Below, one piece after another: positions 1-5,890 of a stretch of DNA of 5,890 nucleotides (position 1 is the first letter of the stretch; the number at the start of each line of letters is the position of its first letter). Origin of the DNA: Deltaproteobacteria bacterium (lineage in GTDB: Bacteria; Myxococcota_A; UBA9160); assembly GCA_003520425.1 (NCBI GenBank), contig DOUU01000168.1, forward strand, positions 1 through 5,890, given 5' to 3'. The position numbers were made by a program, and so were the translations under genes. Below the pieces are notes generated by a model. It was not told the DNA's origin, searched no databases, and saw only the letters and a program-made list of their open reading frames with translations.

Positions 1-123
1 GTTCTCATGCTCGACGGCAAGATGCAGGACGACGCCACCTGGAAGCAGTGCAAGGTGATGGTCTCGCTTGCTCAAATGCTGGCAAAGAAGGACCCCGAGC
101 TCGCGAAGGCGTACGGCTTTTAG
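1..123 (+). CDS. C-terminal end of an unrecognised protein (5' end outside window)
   Basis: Frame 1 is open from the first base to a TAG stop at 121-123 and encodes 40 residues ending in [10 protein letters not shown]. Composition looks like real protein: mixed Lys, Asp, Met and Leu, a likely amphipathic helix around [17 protein letters not shown], and GC-rich third positions. No catalytic motif is visible and I cannot assign a family. It converges on the OmpA-like gene, leaving 48 nt between the two stops. In that gap I see only weak GC-rich self-complementarity and no T-rich terminator. Confidence 0.6.
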   Translation, partial: VLMLDGKMQDDATWKQCKVMVSLAQMLAKKDPELAKAYGF

Positions 124-171
124 GCCCCCGCCGGATGGCACCCGGGCCCACACCCGGCGAAGCCCTGCTGG

Positions 172-672
172 CTAGCGGACCGTCACCTCGACACGCCGGT
201 TGTTCCTGCGGCCTTGCGTGCTCTCATTCGAAGCCGCGGGAAACTGCGTGGAGAAGGCCTGCGTCACAATGCGGGAGCTCTCAATCCCCTTCGACTCGAG
301 GTAATTCGCGACCGTGTCCGCGCGTTCCTTCGAGAGCGCCTGGTTCGTGGCCTCTCCGCCCGTGCTGTCGGCGAAGCCATTCACCTCGATCACGGCTTTC
401 GGGTAGGGCTCCATCTGCTTCACGAACCAGTCGAGCTCGCGCTGGCTCGCCGGCCGAAGCTCGGCGCTCCCCACGTCGAAGTACGCGACCGCCGCGTACT
501 TCTGCGCCTCCGCGTGGGCCGCGCGCTCTTGCTCCGTCTCCTCCTTCTGCTGGGTCTCCAGGCGCTGGGTCTCGCGGTTGTAGGTACGCTCGTAGGCGGA
601 CGGACAGCCCATCGATCCGGCAACCCCGAGGGTGAGTGAGAGCACGGCGAGCCCGGAGCCCTGCCTGATCAT
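172..672 (-). CDS. OmpA-C domain peptidoglycan-associated lipoprotein (Pal/OmpA-like)
   Basis: Encodes 166 residues. A hydrophobic signal (about 8-22) leads to Cys23 in SMGC. This is a weak lipobox because position -3 is Ser, but lipidation is likely. Residues 28-58 are rich in Glu, Gln and Arg and probably form a short coiled-coil spacer. Residues 62-166 are an OmpA-C domain: YFDVGSAEL at 64-72, NGFADSTGG at 98-106, LSKERA at 113-118 and NNRRVEVTV near the end. Asp102 and Arg117 match the pair that binds the diaminopimelate of peptidoglycan in this family. The protein likely tethers the outer membrane to the cell wall; it is shorter than porin OmpA and has no beta-barrel. ATG at 672-670 overlaps the stop of the EF-hand gene (ATGA), and an AAGG at 683-680 lies 7 nt upstream, so it is probably translated by coupling. 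It is likely the last gene of the cluster. I do not call it pal because no tol genes are nearby. Confidence 0.93.
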   Translation of the reverse strand: MIRQGSGLAVLSLTLGVAGSMGCPSAYERTYNRETQRLETQQKEETEQERAAHAEAQKYAAVAYFDVGSAELRPASQRELDWFVKQMEPYPKAVIEVNGFADSTGGEATNQALSKERADTVANYLESKGIESSRIVTQAFSTQFPAASNESTQGRRNNRRVEVTVR

Positions 673-1070
673 TTATTCGCCTTCTTCTCGTACGCGCTCA
701 CGACTTCGTCGAGCGAGAGCACGCCGTCCCCGTTCGTGTCGACTTCATCGAAGAGGGCGTTGCGCACCCACAGGAACTCCGAGAGCGAGACGCGTCCATC
801 TCCATTGCGATCCGCATGGGTAAAGTCCTTGGGAACGATCACCCCATGCTCGAACTCCTCCGGGCTTAGGTAGCCGTCCTTGTTGGCGTCGGCGGCGTAG
901 AAGACCTCGACCGTGCGATCGATGAACTCGGCGCGATCGATCACGCCGTCGCCGTTCTCGTCCGTCTCGGCGAATGCCTTTCTCACGTCGTAGGAGCCCT
1001 GCTCCTGGGCGCGACCGGCGGGCGCCGCGAGCAGGAGGGCGAGCGCAATCAGGACGAGTACAGATCGCAT
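669..1070 (-). CDS. Secreted four-EF-hand (calmodulin-like) calcium-binding protein
   Basis: Encodes 133 residues. The N-terminus is a classic Sec signal peptide (hydrophobic 3-16, likely cleavage after GRA at 19-21), so the mature protein should be periplasmic or secreted. Four canonical EF-hand loops follow at residues 37-48, 61-72, 87-98 and 111-122. All have Asp at loop position 1, Asn at 3, Asp at 5, Gly at 6 and Glu at 12, so all four should bind calcium. They form two pairs as in calmodulin, but in a bacterial exported protein. Start choice: ATG at 1070-1068 is preceded by AAGGAG at 1084-1079 with an 8-nt spacer. It lies 23 nt after the surface-antigen stop and overlaps the next gene by 4 nt. 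It could be a calcium-dependent structural or sensor partner of the neighbouring envelope proteins; that role is inference. Confidence 0.93.
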   Translation of the reverse strand: MRSVLVLIALALLLAAPAGRAQEQGSYDVRKAFAETDENGDGVIDRAEFIDRTVEVFYAADANKDGYLSPEEFEHGVIVPKDFTHADRNGDGRVSLSEFLWVRNALFDEVDTNGDGVLSLDEVVSAYEKKANK

Positions 1071-1078
1071 GGCAGGGA

Positions 1079-1084
1079 CTCCTT
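1079..1084 (-). promoter_or_regulatory. Ribosome binding site of the EF-hand gene
   Basis: AAGGAG on the minus strand, 8 nt before the ATG at 1070-1068, inside the 23-nt gap after the surface-antigen stop. It fixes the start and suggests the EF-hand gene can initiate on its own. Confidence 0.7.
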
Positions 1085-1093
1085 CGACGGCCG

Positions 1094-1582
1094 CTAGCTC
1101 TGGATCTTCCAGCTGCCGTCGGCTTGACGGCAGGCCGTGCCGTAGGTCTGGTGGGGCTCACCACCGATCTTGATGGTCTGCTCGTAGTGCCTGCAGTATT
1201 GCCCGTTCGCAAGCTGGTAGGTCTTCGTGGGCGTAATCGAGCCTGAGTTTCCGCTGTCGGGATTGTTCCAGACCGACGCCTGTCCGACCCGGTTGTTCTC
1301 GAAGGCCCTCGCCGCGGCTTCCGCCGCCATGCGCTTGTCGCGAGCGTCGAGGCGGTTGCCGATATACCCGCCGAGAAGGCCGCCGAGGAGGGCTCCGCCG
1401 ACGATCCAGCCCGCGCCTCCGCCCGCAGCCGCGGCGATGAGGCCGCCGGCGGCCGCGCCACCCACGCTCCCGAGGACGGCCTTCGGATTGTCCTGGATCT
1501 TTTCCCCGAGCTCGGCACAGCCGCCGACGACGAAGACAAGTAGTACGAGCGGCGCGAGCCTTCGCGCAGTGGCGCTCTTCAT
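1094..1582 (-). CDS. Glycine-zipper 17 kDa surface-antigen-type lipoprotein (RT0821/Lpp0805-like)
   Basis: Encodes 162 residues. The signal peptide ends in a good lipobox, VGGC, with lipidated Cys22. Residues 38-76 are a glycine-zipper double membrane-spanning segment: Gly-Gly pairs at 41-42, 46-47, 62-63, 67-68 and 71-72, then GNRLDARDKRMA. The C-terminal half (about 103-161) matches the 17 kDa surface antigen domain: WNNPDSGNSGSITP, TYQLANGQYCRHYEQT, then YGTACRQADGSWKI. Cys130 and Cys151 may form a disulfide. Proteins of this type are outer-membrane lipoproteins of proteobacteria with no known enzymatic role. ATG at 1582-1580 overlaps the stop of the upstream reading frame (ATGA). Its Shine-Dalgarno region is buried in a perfect hairpin (1587-1612), so expression probably depends on coupling or on melting of that stem. 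The family call is firm; the regulation is inference. Confidence 0.92.
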   Translation of the reverse strand: MKSATARRLAPLVLLVFVVGGCAELGEKIQDNPKAVLGSVGGAAAGGLIAAAAGGGAGWIVGGALLGGLLGGYIGNRLDARDKRMAAEAAARAFENNRVGQASVWNNPDSGNSGSITPTKTYQLANGQYCRHYEQTIKIGGEPHQTYGTACRQADGSWKIQS

Positions 1583-1914
1583 GTCCCTCCTCTCCGCCCG
1601 CGCGGAGAGGAGTGACCCCAGGCTCCACGCATGTCCTTCGATTCCCGCGCCGAGGCACCGATCGTCCTCACCTTACGCCAGGGATGCCGAGGGCGCCGCA
1701 CGCCCGCGCGCCGCAAGGGACGCAGAGCCCTCGTGTGGCCTCCGCGCAAGAGCACAAGCTGCGGGCGCGCGAGGGGGAGACCTCCCTTGGGCCCTGGCGG
1801 ACCGTTAGGCGGACCCGCGTCGAAGTCGCGCCAGCCCCGGAGGACCCAGACCGCGACGCGCACCACCGCGACGATGAGGAAGATTTCGCCTCCAAAGAGG
1901 ATGAAGAGCGGCAT
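1579..1914 (-). CDS. Candidate small membrane-anchored protein; correct 3' frame uncertain
   Basis: Starting at ATG 1914-1912, with GGGAGG at 1924-1919 four nucleotides upstream, the first 47 codons look genuine. MPLFILFGGEIFLIVAVV begins a membrane segment (residues 2-25), followed by RGWRDFD and a Pro/Gly-rich linker (GPPNGPPGPKGG). In this frame the ORF runs 111 residues to a TGA at 1581-1579 that overlaps the next gene's ATG, the same ATGA arrangement seen at 669-672, which argues for a real gene. Against it, residues 48-111 are Arg/Pro/Leu-rich and unlike a folded domain. A +1 shift at the CCC-C run (1777-1773) would instead give a Cys-rich ending that stops at 1668. Third-position GC does not separate the two frames in this stretch (about 27 versus 28 of 34 codons by hand count). 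I recognise no family. Confidence 0.4.
   Translation of the reverse strand: MPLFILFGGEIFLIVAVVRVAVWVLRGWRDFDAGPPNGPPGPKGGLPLARPQLVLLRGGHTRALRPLRRAGVRRPRHPWRKVRTIGASARESKDMRGAWGHSSPRGRRGGT
1587..1612 (-). promoter_or_regulatory. Perfect 11-bp hairpin sequestering the surface-antigen ribosome binding site
   Basis: On the minus-strand transcript, CTCCTCTCCGC (1612-1602) is followed by a GCGG loop (1601-1598) and then GCGGAGAGGAG (1597-1587), an exact reverse complement. Four nucleotides (GGAC) separate the stem from the AUG at 1582. The 3' arm contains the purine-rich Shine-Dalgarno candidates (GGAG at 1595-1592 and AGGAGG at 1591-1586); the 5' arm is a matching anti-Shine-Dalgarno. No T tract follows, so it does not look like a terminator. 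It lies within the last codons of the upstream reading frame, whose ribosomes would open it. A DNA-binding operator is an alternative reading of the same symmetry. Confidence 0.7.
1668..1772 (-). other. Alternative +1-frame Cys-rich tail of the small membrane ORF
   Basis: Read one base further on after the proline codon at 1776-1774, the sequence encodes 34 residues and then TGA at 1670-1668. The tail holds five cysteines, including LCSCAEATRGLCVPCGARACG, a CxC...CxxCG spacing that resembles a zinc ribbon or knuckle. Joined to the first 47 codons it would give an 81-residue protein: membrane anchor, Pro/Gly linker and zinc-knuckle-like end. The five-C run at the junction could be a slippery site, a genuine indel or an assembly error. 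No independent start codon is convincing in this frame. Confidence 0.25.
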
Positions 1915-1918
1915 GGCG

Positions 1919-1924
1919 CCTCCC
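1919..1924 (-). promoter_or_regulatory. Ribosome binding site of the small membrane ORF
   Basis: GGGAGG on the minus strand, 4 nt before ATG 1914-1912. It favours this ATG over the upstream in-frame ATG at 1983, whose extra 23 residues (Gly/Pro/Ala-rich) look untranslated. Confidence 0.45.
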
Positions 1925-1940
1925 AAGCAGGGCAGGCGAA

Positions 1941-1961
1941 GCGCCGGAGCCGGTCCGGCGC
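1941..1961. repeat. 8-bp perfect inverted repeat in the divergent intergenic region
   Basis: GCGCCGGA (1941-1948) and TCCGGCGC (1954-1961) are exact reverse complements around a 5-nt GCCGG spacer. The element lies between two divergently read genes (starts at 1914 minus and 2081 plus), so it could be an operator or a hairpin in the minus-strand leader. High local GC raises the chance of coincidence. Confidence 0.4.
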
Positions 1962-1997
1962 CGGGCCATCCACACCCTATCACGCCGCAAAGAATGC

Positions 1998-2026
1998 TTG
2001 ACCCCGTGCGGCGATCCGCGCAGGCT
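1998..2026 (+). promoter_or_regulatory. Weak sigma70-like promoter candidate for the secreted hydrolase gene
   Basis: TTGACC (1998-2003) is a good -35 match (5 of 6). At a 17-nt spacing the -10 position reads CAGGCT, only 2 of 6 to TATAAT. It is the best candidate I can find in the 166-nt intergenic region, where I see no other feature than the inverted repeat. It could equally be chance. Confidence 0.2.
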
Positions 2027-2067
2027 TGAGCCCAACCGAGCCGGCAGGGTGGGTGCTGAAGCTCCGT

Positions 2068-2073
2068 GGAGGT
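2068..2073 (+). promoter_or_regulatory. Strong ribosome binding site that sets the hydrolase start
   Basis: GGAGGT is a full Shine-Dalgarno, 7 nt before ATG at 2081. In-frame GTG codons at 2066 and 2072 overlap this site, so they are very unlikely starts. Confidence 0.8.
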
Positions 2074-2080
2074 GGGATCG

Positions 2081-3889
2081 ATGCCTGCTCAGCCTGCTTT
2101 TCGTCTGTGGATCGGCCGGCTCGCCCTGATCGGCGCAACTCTTGCGCTCTCCACAACTGCCTTCGCCGGGTCGGCCGTGCATCCGTCCCAGCCGGTCTAT
2201 CCCACCGATCGCTGCGTCGCCCGCAAGCTCGCGGCCGCTGCAGACGCGTGCCAGGACCTCGTCCTCGCCGAGAGCGAGCGCTCACGCGATCCCCGCGAGT
2301 TCGACGAGCGGGTGAGCGAGGTCACTCAAGATCTTGCCAACGCCTGGCAAAAGGCGGAGACCGATTCGTCCGCGGCCGGCGTCGATTGCGTGCAGACCAC
2401 CGTGACGAGCCAAGAGATGGAGACCCTCCTTGAAGACGGCGCCCAAGGCCTCGCGGCCGCCCTCGCAACTGCGAGCGGGAAGGGCAGGATTCACGGGGAG
2501 GAGCTCCACCTGCTAGGTGCCGTCGCAAAGGCCTGCTCTGGGCTCATCTTGGCGGAGAGCCGCCACCTCTTGGAGCGCTTCAAGGAGCGAAACACCCGCG
2601 AGCTCGAGCGCGAGCGCCGACGGGCGCTCCACGAGCTCGAGGCCTCCTTCGACAAGGACGACGGCACCGACGCATCCCTCAAGTCTCTCAAGGCGGGCGT
2701 GAAGGCGCTTGCCGAGGACGCGATCGATGCAGCGATCGTGTCGCCGAATGTCTCGACGAGCTGGACCATGGTGAGCCCCGACCCGCAGGTCCCCTATCTC
2801 GGCCAGACCCTTGAGCCAACCTGCGCGGGAGGCACGCCCTGGGTCTACTTCGTGAAGCGCGGGACGGTGAACAAGCTCATCGTCTACTATGAAGGCGGTG
2901 GCGCGTGCTGGGACTACTTCACCTGCGCTGTTTTTCCGACCTACGCGCAAACCGTAGGCGCCAAGGATGATCCCAGCAATGCAACCACGGGTCTTTTCGA
3001 CTACTCAAACCCGGAGAGCCCGTTCCGAGACTGGAATGCGGTCTTCGTCCCCTACTGCACCGGCGACATTCATTGGGGTGATAATACCGTGGTGTATACC
3101 GCTCCAAACTCTCCTCCGGTCACCATCCAGCACAAGGGTTTCGTGAACGCGCAGGTTGCGGAGAAGTTCGCCCGAGAGCATTTCGTGGATCCCGACGAGG
3201 TTTTCGTGACTGGATCGAGCGCCGGGGCGTACGGCTCCCTTCTGGGGTCAGTCTACTTTCAGGAACGTGTCTACCCTTCAGCCAGGTTTGCCACGCTCGG
3301 CGATGCGGGCAACGGGATCGTGACACAGGACTTTCAGCAGAACGACTTCCCCAAGTGGGGAATCACAGCCACCTTCCCGAATTGGATCCCGGGCTGGACC
3401 GCCCAGACCGATCCAAAGGAGCTCTGGACGATCCCGGCGCTCTTCTATCCCGAGAGCCGCTTCGCGAACTACGCGACCGCATATGACGGAGGACTGGGAG
3501 GCCAAACCGGCTTCTACAACATCATGCTGAACCCCGGGAACGTCCTTGCGTGGCTCGACTGGTGGCATGCGAGCTGCGCCTGGCATGACGCGATGGAGCA
3601 GCAGACCGCGGCCGCGGCGGCCGCCGCTCCGAACTACCGCTACTACATCGGCACGGGCTCGATGCACACGATGTGGGGCAGCAACAAGGTGTATACGGAC
3701 ACGACGGGCGGCGTCCCCCTCCTCGTCGACTGGGTGACGGCCATGCGCGACGGGACGAGCGCCTGGACGAACGTCCAGTGCACGAACTGCGGGGTTCTCT
3801 TGCCTGGCGATCCGCGCCCCACTCCCGCGCAGCCGCCATTTACGCCCGACGATTCGAGCATCGTCTGCCCGGCAGCGCCAGGCCCTTAA
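2081..3889 (+). CDS. Secreted pectinacetylesterase/NOTUM-family hydrolase with N-terminal Cys-helical domain
   Basis: Encodes 602 residues from ATG 2081. A Sec signal peptide (hydrophobic 12-26, cleavage likely after AFA at 27-29) predicts export. Residues 40-215 are a mostly helical, charged region with Cys45, Cys57, Cys103 and Cys152; the stretches around CQDLVLAES (57-65) and CSGLILAES (152-160) look like two copies of one degenerate unit, and 163-190 may be coiled coil. Residues 228-570 are an alpha/beta hydrolase of the pectinacetylesterase/NOTUM family: YYEGGGACWD (269-278), DWNAVFVPYCTGDIHWGD (317-334), nucleophile Ser380 in GSSAG, likely acid Asp469 in TAYDG, and His529 in GSMHT. All three triad residues are present, so it is probably an active carboxylesterase or deacylase on polysaccharide or another ester; bacterial substrates are poorly known and pectin should not be assumed. 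Oddities are a seven-alanine run (510-516) and a Pro-rich tail. It is flanked by genes on the opposite strand and is probably monocistronic. Confidence 0.92.
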   Translation: MPAQPAFRLWIGRLALIGATLALSTTAFAGSAVHPSQPVYPTDRCVARKLAAAADACQDLVLAESERSRDPREFDERVSEVTQDLANAWQKAETDSSAAGVDCVQTTVTSQEMETLLEDGAQGLAAALATASGKGRIHGEELHLLGAVAKACSGLILAESRHLLERFKERNTRELERERRRALHELEASFDKDDGTDASLKSLKAGVKALAEDAIDAAIVSPNVSTSWTMVSPDPQVPYLGQTLEPTCAGGTPWVYFVKRGTVNKLIVYYEGGGACWDYFTCAVFPTYAQTVGAKDDPSNATTGLFDYSNPESPFRDWNAVFVPYCTGDIHWGDNTVVYTAPNSPPVTIQHKGFVNAQVAEKFAREHFVDPDEVFVTGSSAGAYGSLLGSVYFQERVYPSARFATLGDAGNGIVTQDFQQNDFPKWGITATFPNWIPGWTAQTDPKELWTIPALFYPESRFANYATAYDGGLGGQTGFYNIMLNPGNVLAWLDWWHASCAWHDAMEQQTAAAAAAAPNYRYYIGTGSMHTMWGSNKVYTDTTGGVPLLVDWVTAMRDGTSAWTNVQCTNCGVLLPGDPRPTPAQPPFTPDDSSIVCPAAPGP

Positions 3890-3913
3890 AGGCCCAAGAG
3901 CCAAGAAGGGTTC

Positions 3914-3944
3914 GCCGCGCGGCAGCGCCCTCAGGGCGCGTTTG
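3914..3944. terminator. GC-rich hairpin cluster between convergent genes, possible bidirectional terminator
   Basis: A 10-bp palindrome GCCGCGCGGC (3914-3923) is followed by GCGCCC-TCA-GGGCGC (3925-3939), a 6-bp stem with a 3-nt loop. On the plus strand only a short GTTTG follows, so intrinsic termination would be weak. The loop is exactly the stop codon of the minus-strand metallopeptidase. Position between two convergent genes supports a 3'-end role; the T tract is poor. Confidence 0.3.
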
Positions 3945-5246
3945 TGCCCGGAGTGCCGATAATGGGCTCCCCGTAGAACTCCAGCACCTCGCGAAGGGTG
4001 GAGACCCGCCCGCGGCGGGCTTTGGAAACGATGGCATCGGCGACCTTTGCAAGGCCGGGCGTCACGACGAGCACCTCGGAGCCGCGCCGCGTGAGGGAGG
4101 GCGGCACGGGGTAGCCGGCCCTTGCGCAGAGGCTCCCGGTCACGTTCCAATACGCCGCCTCGAACTCGCTCGCATCCCGCTCGCTGTCCCAGAGTGTGAG
4201 CCAAAGGAACTCGCGATGGCCGTCGCAGCGCGCCACGAGGTAGCGATCCCCGTTCCATCCCTCCCAGGCCGAACGATCGGGAGGCATCTCGCGTGGCGCG
4301 AGGTCCTTCAAGAGGACCGAGAGCCCAAACTCCCCCACCCCGTTCTCGTGCACAAACTTGCACTCTGCGGGAAGGAGGCTTCGGCCGGCGCCCAGGTCGA
4401 GCGCCACGAAGGGCTCGTGTCGACGTTCGGGGTGCATGACCTGCTCGGTCGAGACCGGCGGATCGAAGAGCAGCGCCCCGTGCTCTCCAAAGGAGAGGGC
4501 GTAGCCCCATGCGTAGGGGAAGTAGAGGCCCTCGCGCAGCAGGGCCGGCGCACCCGCGAGCGCGCCCTCGGAGCGCCCGCGAGCGTCGCGCTCCATGTCC
4601 TCTCGGAACGCCGTTGGGTCCGACGGCGGAATGGGAGGATCGGGAACCTCGAGGCTGAAGAACGTCGCGTCGCCTTCGATCGTGGCCTCGAGCGCGCTGC
4701 CGAGATCGTCCTGGTCCTTCAGAAAGCGGTCATGCTCCACGAGATCGGGAAAGTTCTGGTGCTGGAGGGCGTGGATGAGCTCATGCCCGATCACGATCTC
4801 TCGAACCGTGTCGTGTCGCGCGAAGAGAGAGAGCACCTTTCCCCAGAAGGGAATGTTTGCGTCGCGCACGATGTAGAGCACCCGATCCTGCGGCACGTAG
4901 AATCCGATCACCTCCTCCTTTGCCACCGAGAGGTATTCATCGACGATGCCCGGCCCTTCCGGCCACAGGCCCACCGCGACGAGCGCATCCTGGTAGGCCG
5001 CAATCTCTTCCGGGCTGAGGCCCGCCTCGAGGGTCGTCCGCAGCACCGCCGGAACCTGCGCCTGGTCGATGACGCGCGCGGGAACGGGCTCGCGCAAAGG
5101 GAGCCCCCGCACCGCGACCGTGCGCGCGACGAGCCTCTGGTACTCCGTCGGCTGAACGCCCGTGTCCGAGACGAGGGAGGTCGCGCAGCCCGCGAGCGCG
5201 AGCGCGCCAAGCGCGGCGGCCACCCGCCACGCGCGGGCGGCCCGGA

Positions 5247-5250
<4 letters not shown>
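3931..5250 (-). CDS. Lipoprotein zinc metallopeptidase (HExxH, gluzincin-like)
   Basis: Encodes 439 residues from GTG at 5250-5248. The signal peptide ends in a textbook lipobox, LAGC, with Cys22 as the lipidated residue, so the enzyme should be membrane-anchored facing the periplasm or outside. The zinc site is GHELIHALQHQNF: His156, Glu157 (catalytic) and His160. The third ligand is probably Glu192, or less likely Glu188, in EATIEGDATF, the HExxH-then-EGDA pattern of a loosely characterised bacterial group. PPVSTEQVMHPER (264-276) is a further signature I associate with that group. Residues 31-130 resemble a propeptide or substrate-binding region. Downstream, 330-439 has no motif I can name. 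GTG overlaps the nadA stop by 4 nt (GTGA) and no good Shine-Dalgarno precedes it, so translation likely depends on coupling to nadA. Substrate is unknown. Confidence 0.85.

Positions 5251-5890
<640 letters not shown>

Noticed and set aside
129..159. GC-rich inverted repeat (CGCCGG...CCGGCG, plus CCGGG...CCCGG) between the two convergent stops at 123 and 172
   Set aside because: Stems are only 5-6 bp, the outer loop is 19 nt and no T run follows, so I cannot support a terminator.
1612..2029. Long plus-strand reading frames across the region opposite the small membrane ORF
   Set aside because: Arg/Pro/Ala-rich translations without a ribosome binding site or hydrophobic or motif content; typical GC-rich antisense shadows.
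2651..2690. Asp-rich DKDDGTD stretch in the hydrolase N-terminal domain considered as an EF-hand loop
   Set aside because: Spacing does not fit the 12-residue loop: Gly falls at position 5 and there is no Glu at position 12.
3608..3630. Near-palindromic GCGGCCGC-type run inside the hydrolase gene
   Set aside because: It is explained by a seven-alanine codon run (GCG/GCC) and needs no separate element.
3278..4510. 410-codon minus-strand open frame spanning the ends of the hydrolase and the metallopeptidase genes
   Set aside because: Arg/Gly/Ala-rich translation in a shifted frame across two well-supported genes; no domain motif.

Overview
This is a GC-rich, densely packed bacterial window. 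It carries lipoprotein signal sequences, an OmpA-like peptidoglycan-binding lipoprotein and a 17 kDa-type surface antigen, so the host has a Gram-negative envelope. The combination suggests an uncultured delta-proteobacterium-like lineage (Myxococcota/Desulfobacterota/Binatota range). That placement is an inference from composition and protein families; no marker gene is present to fix it.

Layout, left to right. (1) The last 41 codons of an unrecognised plus-strand gene (1-123). (2) A minus-strand envelope cluster, read from about 1914 down to 172: a candidate small membrane protein, a glycine-zipper/17 kDa surface-antigen lipoprotein, a secreted protein with four EF-hands, and an OmpA-C lipoprotein. 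The members are joined by 4-nt ATGA overlaps or a 23-nt gap, which points to one polycistronic, translationally coupled unit. (3) A 166-nt divergent intergenic region (1915-2080) with an 8-bp inverted repeat. (4) A plus-strand secreted hydrolase of the pectinacetylesterase/NOTUM family, carrying an extra N-terminal cysteine-containing helical domain (2081-3889). (5) Convergent to it, on the minus strand, the C-terminal two thirds of quinolinate synthase NadA, followed with a GTGA overlap by a lipoprotein zinc metallopeptidase (5250-3931).

Five of the seven genes that are complete or partial with a clear product encode exported proteins: two anchored to peptidoglycan or the outer membrane, one predicted calcium binder, one carboxylesterase and one lipid-anchored protease. 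NadA is the only recognisable cytoplasmic housekeeping enzyme.

The most striking non-coding signal is a perfect 11-bp hairpin with a 4-nt loop (1587-1612). It sits just before the surface-antigen start codon and locks that gene's Shine-Dalgarno sequence into its 3' arm. The upstream reading frame runs straight through the hairpin and stops on the surface-antigen AUG. A strict translational coupling or RNA-switch mechanism is therefore plausible. The same upstream ORF contains a CCC-C site where a +1 shift would give a cysteine-rich alternative end that stops before the hairpin. That second part is speculative.
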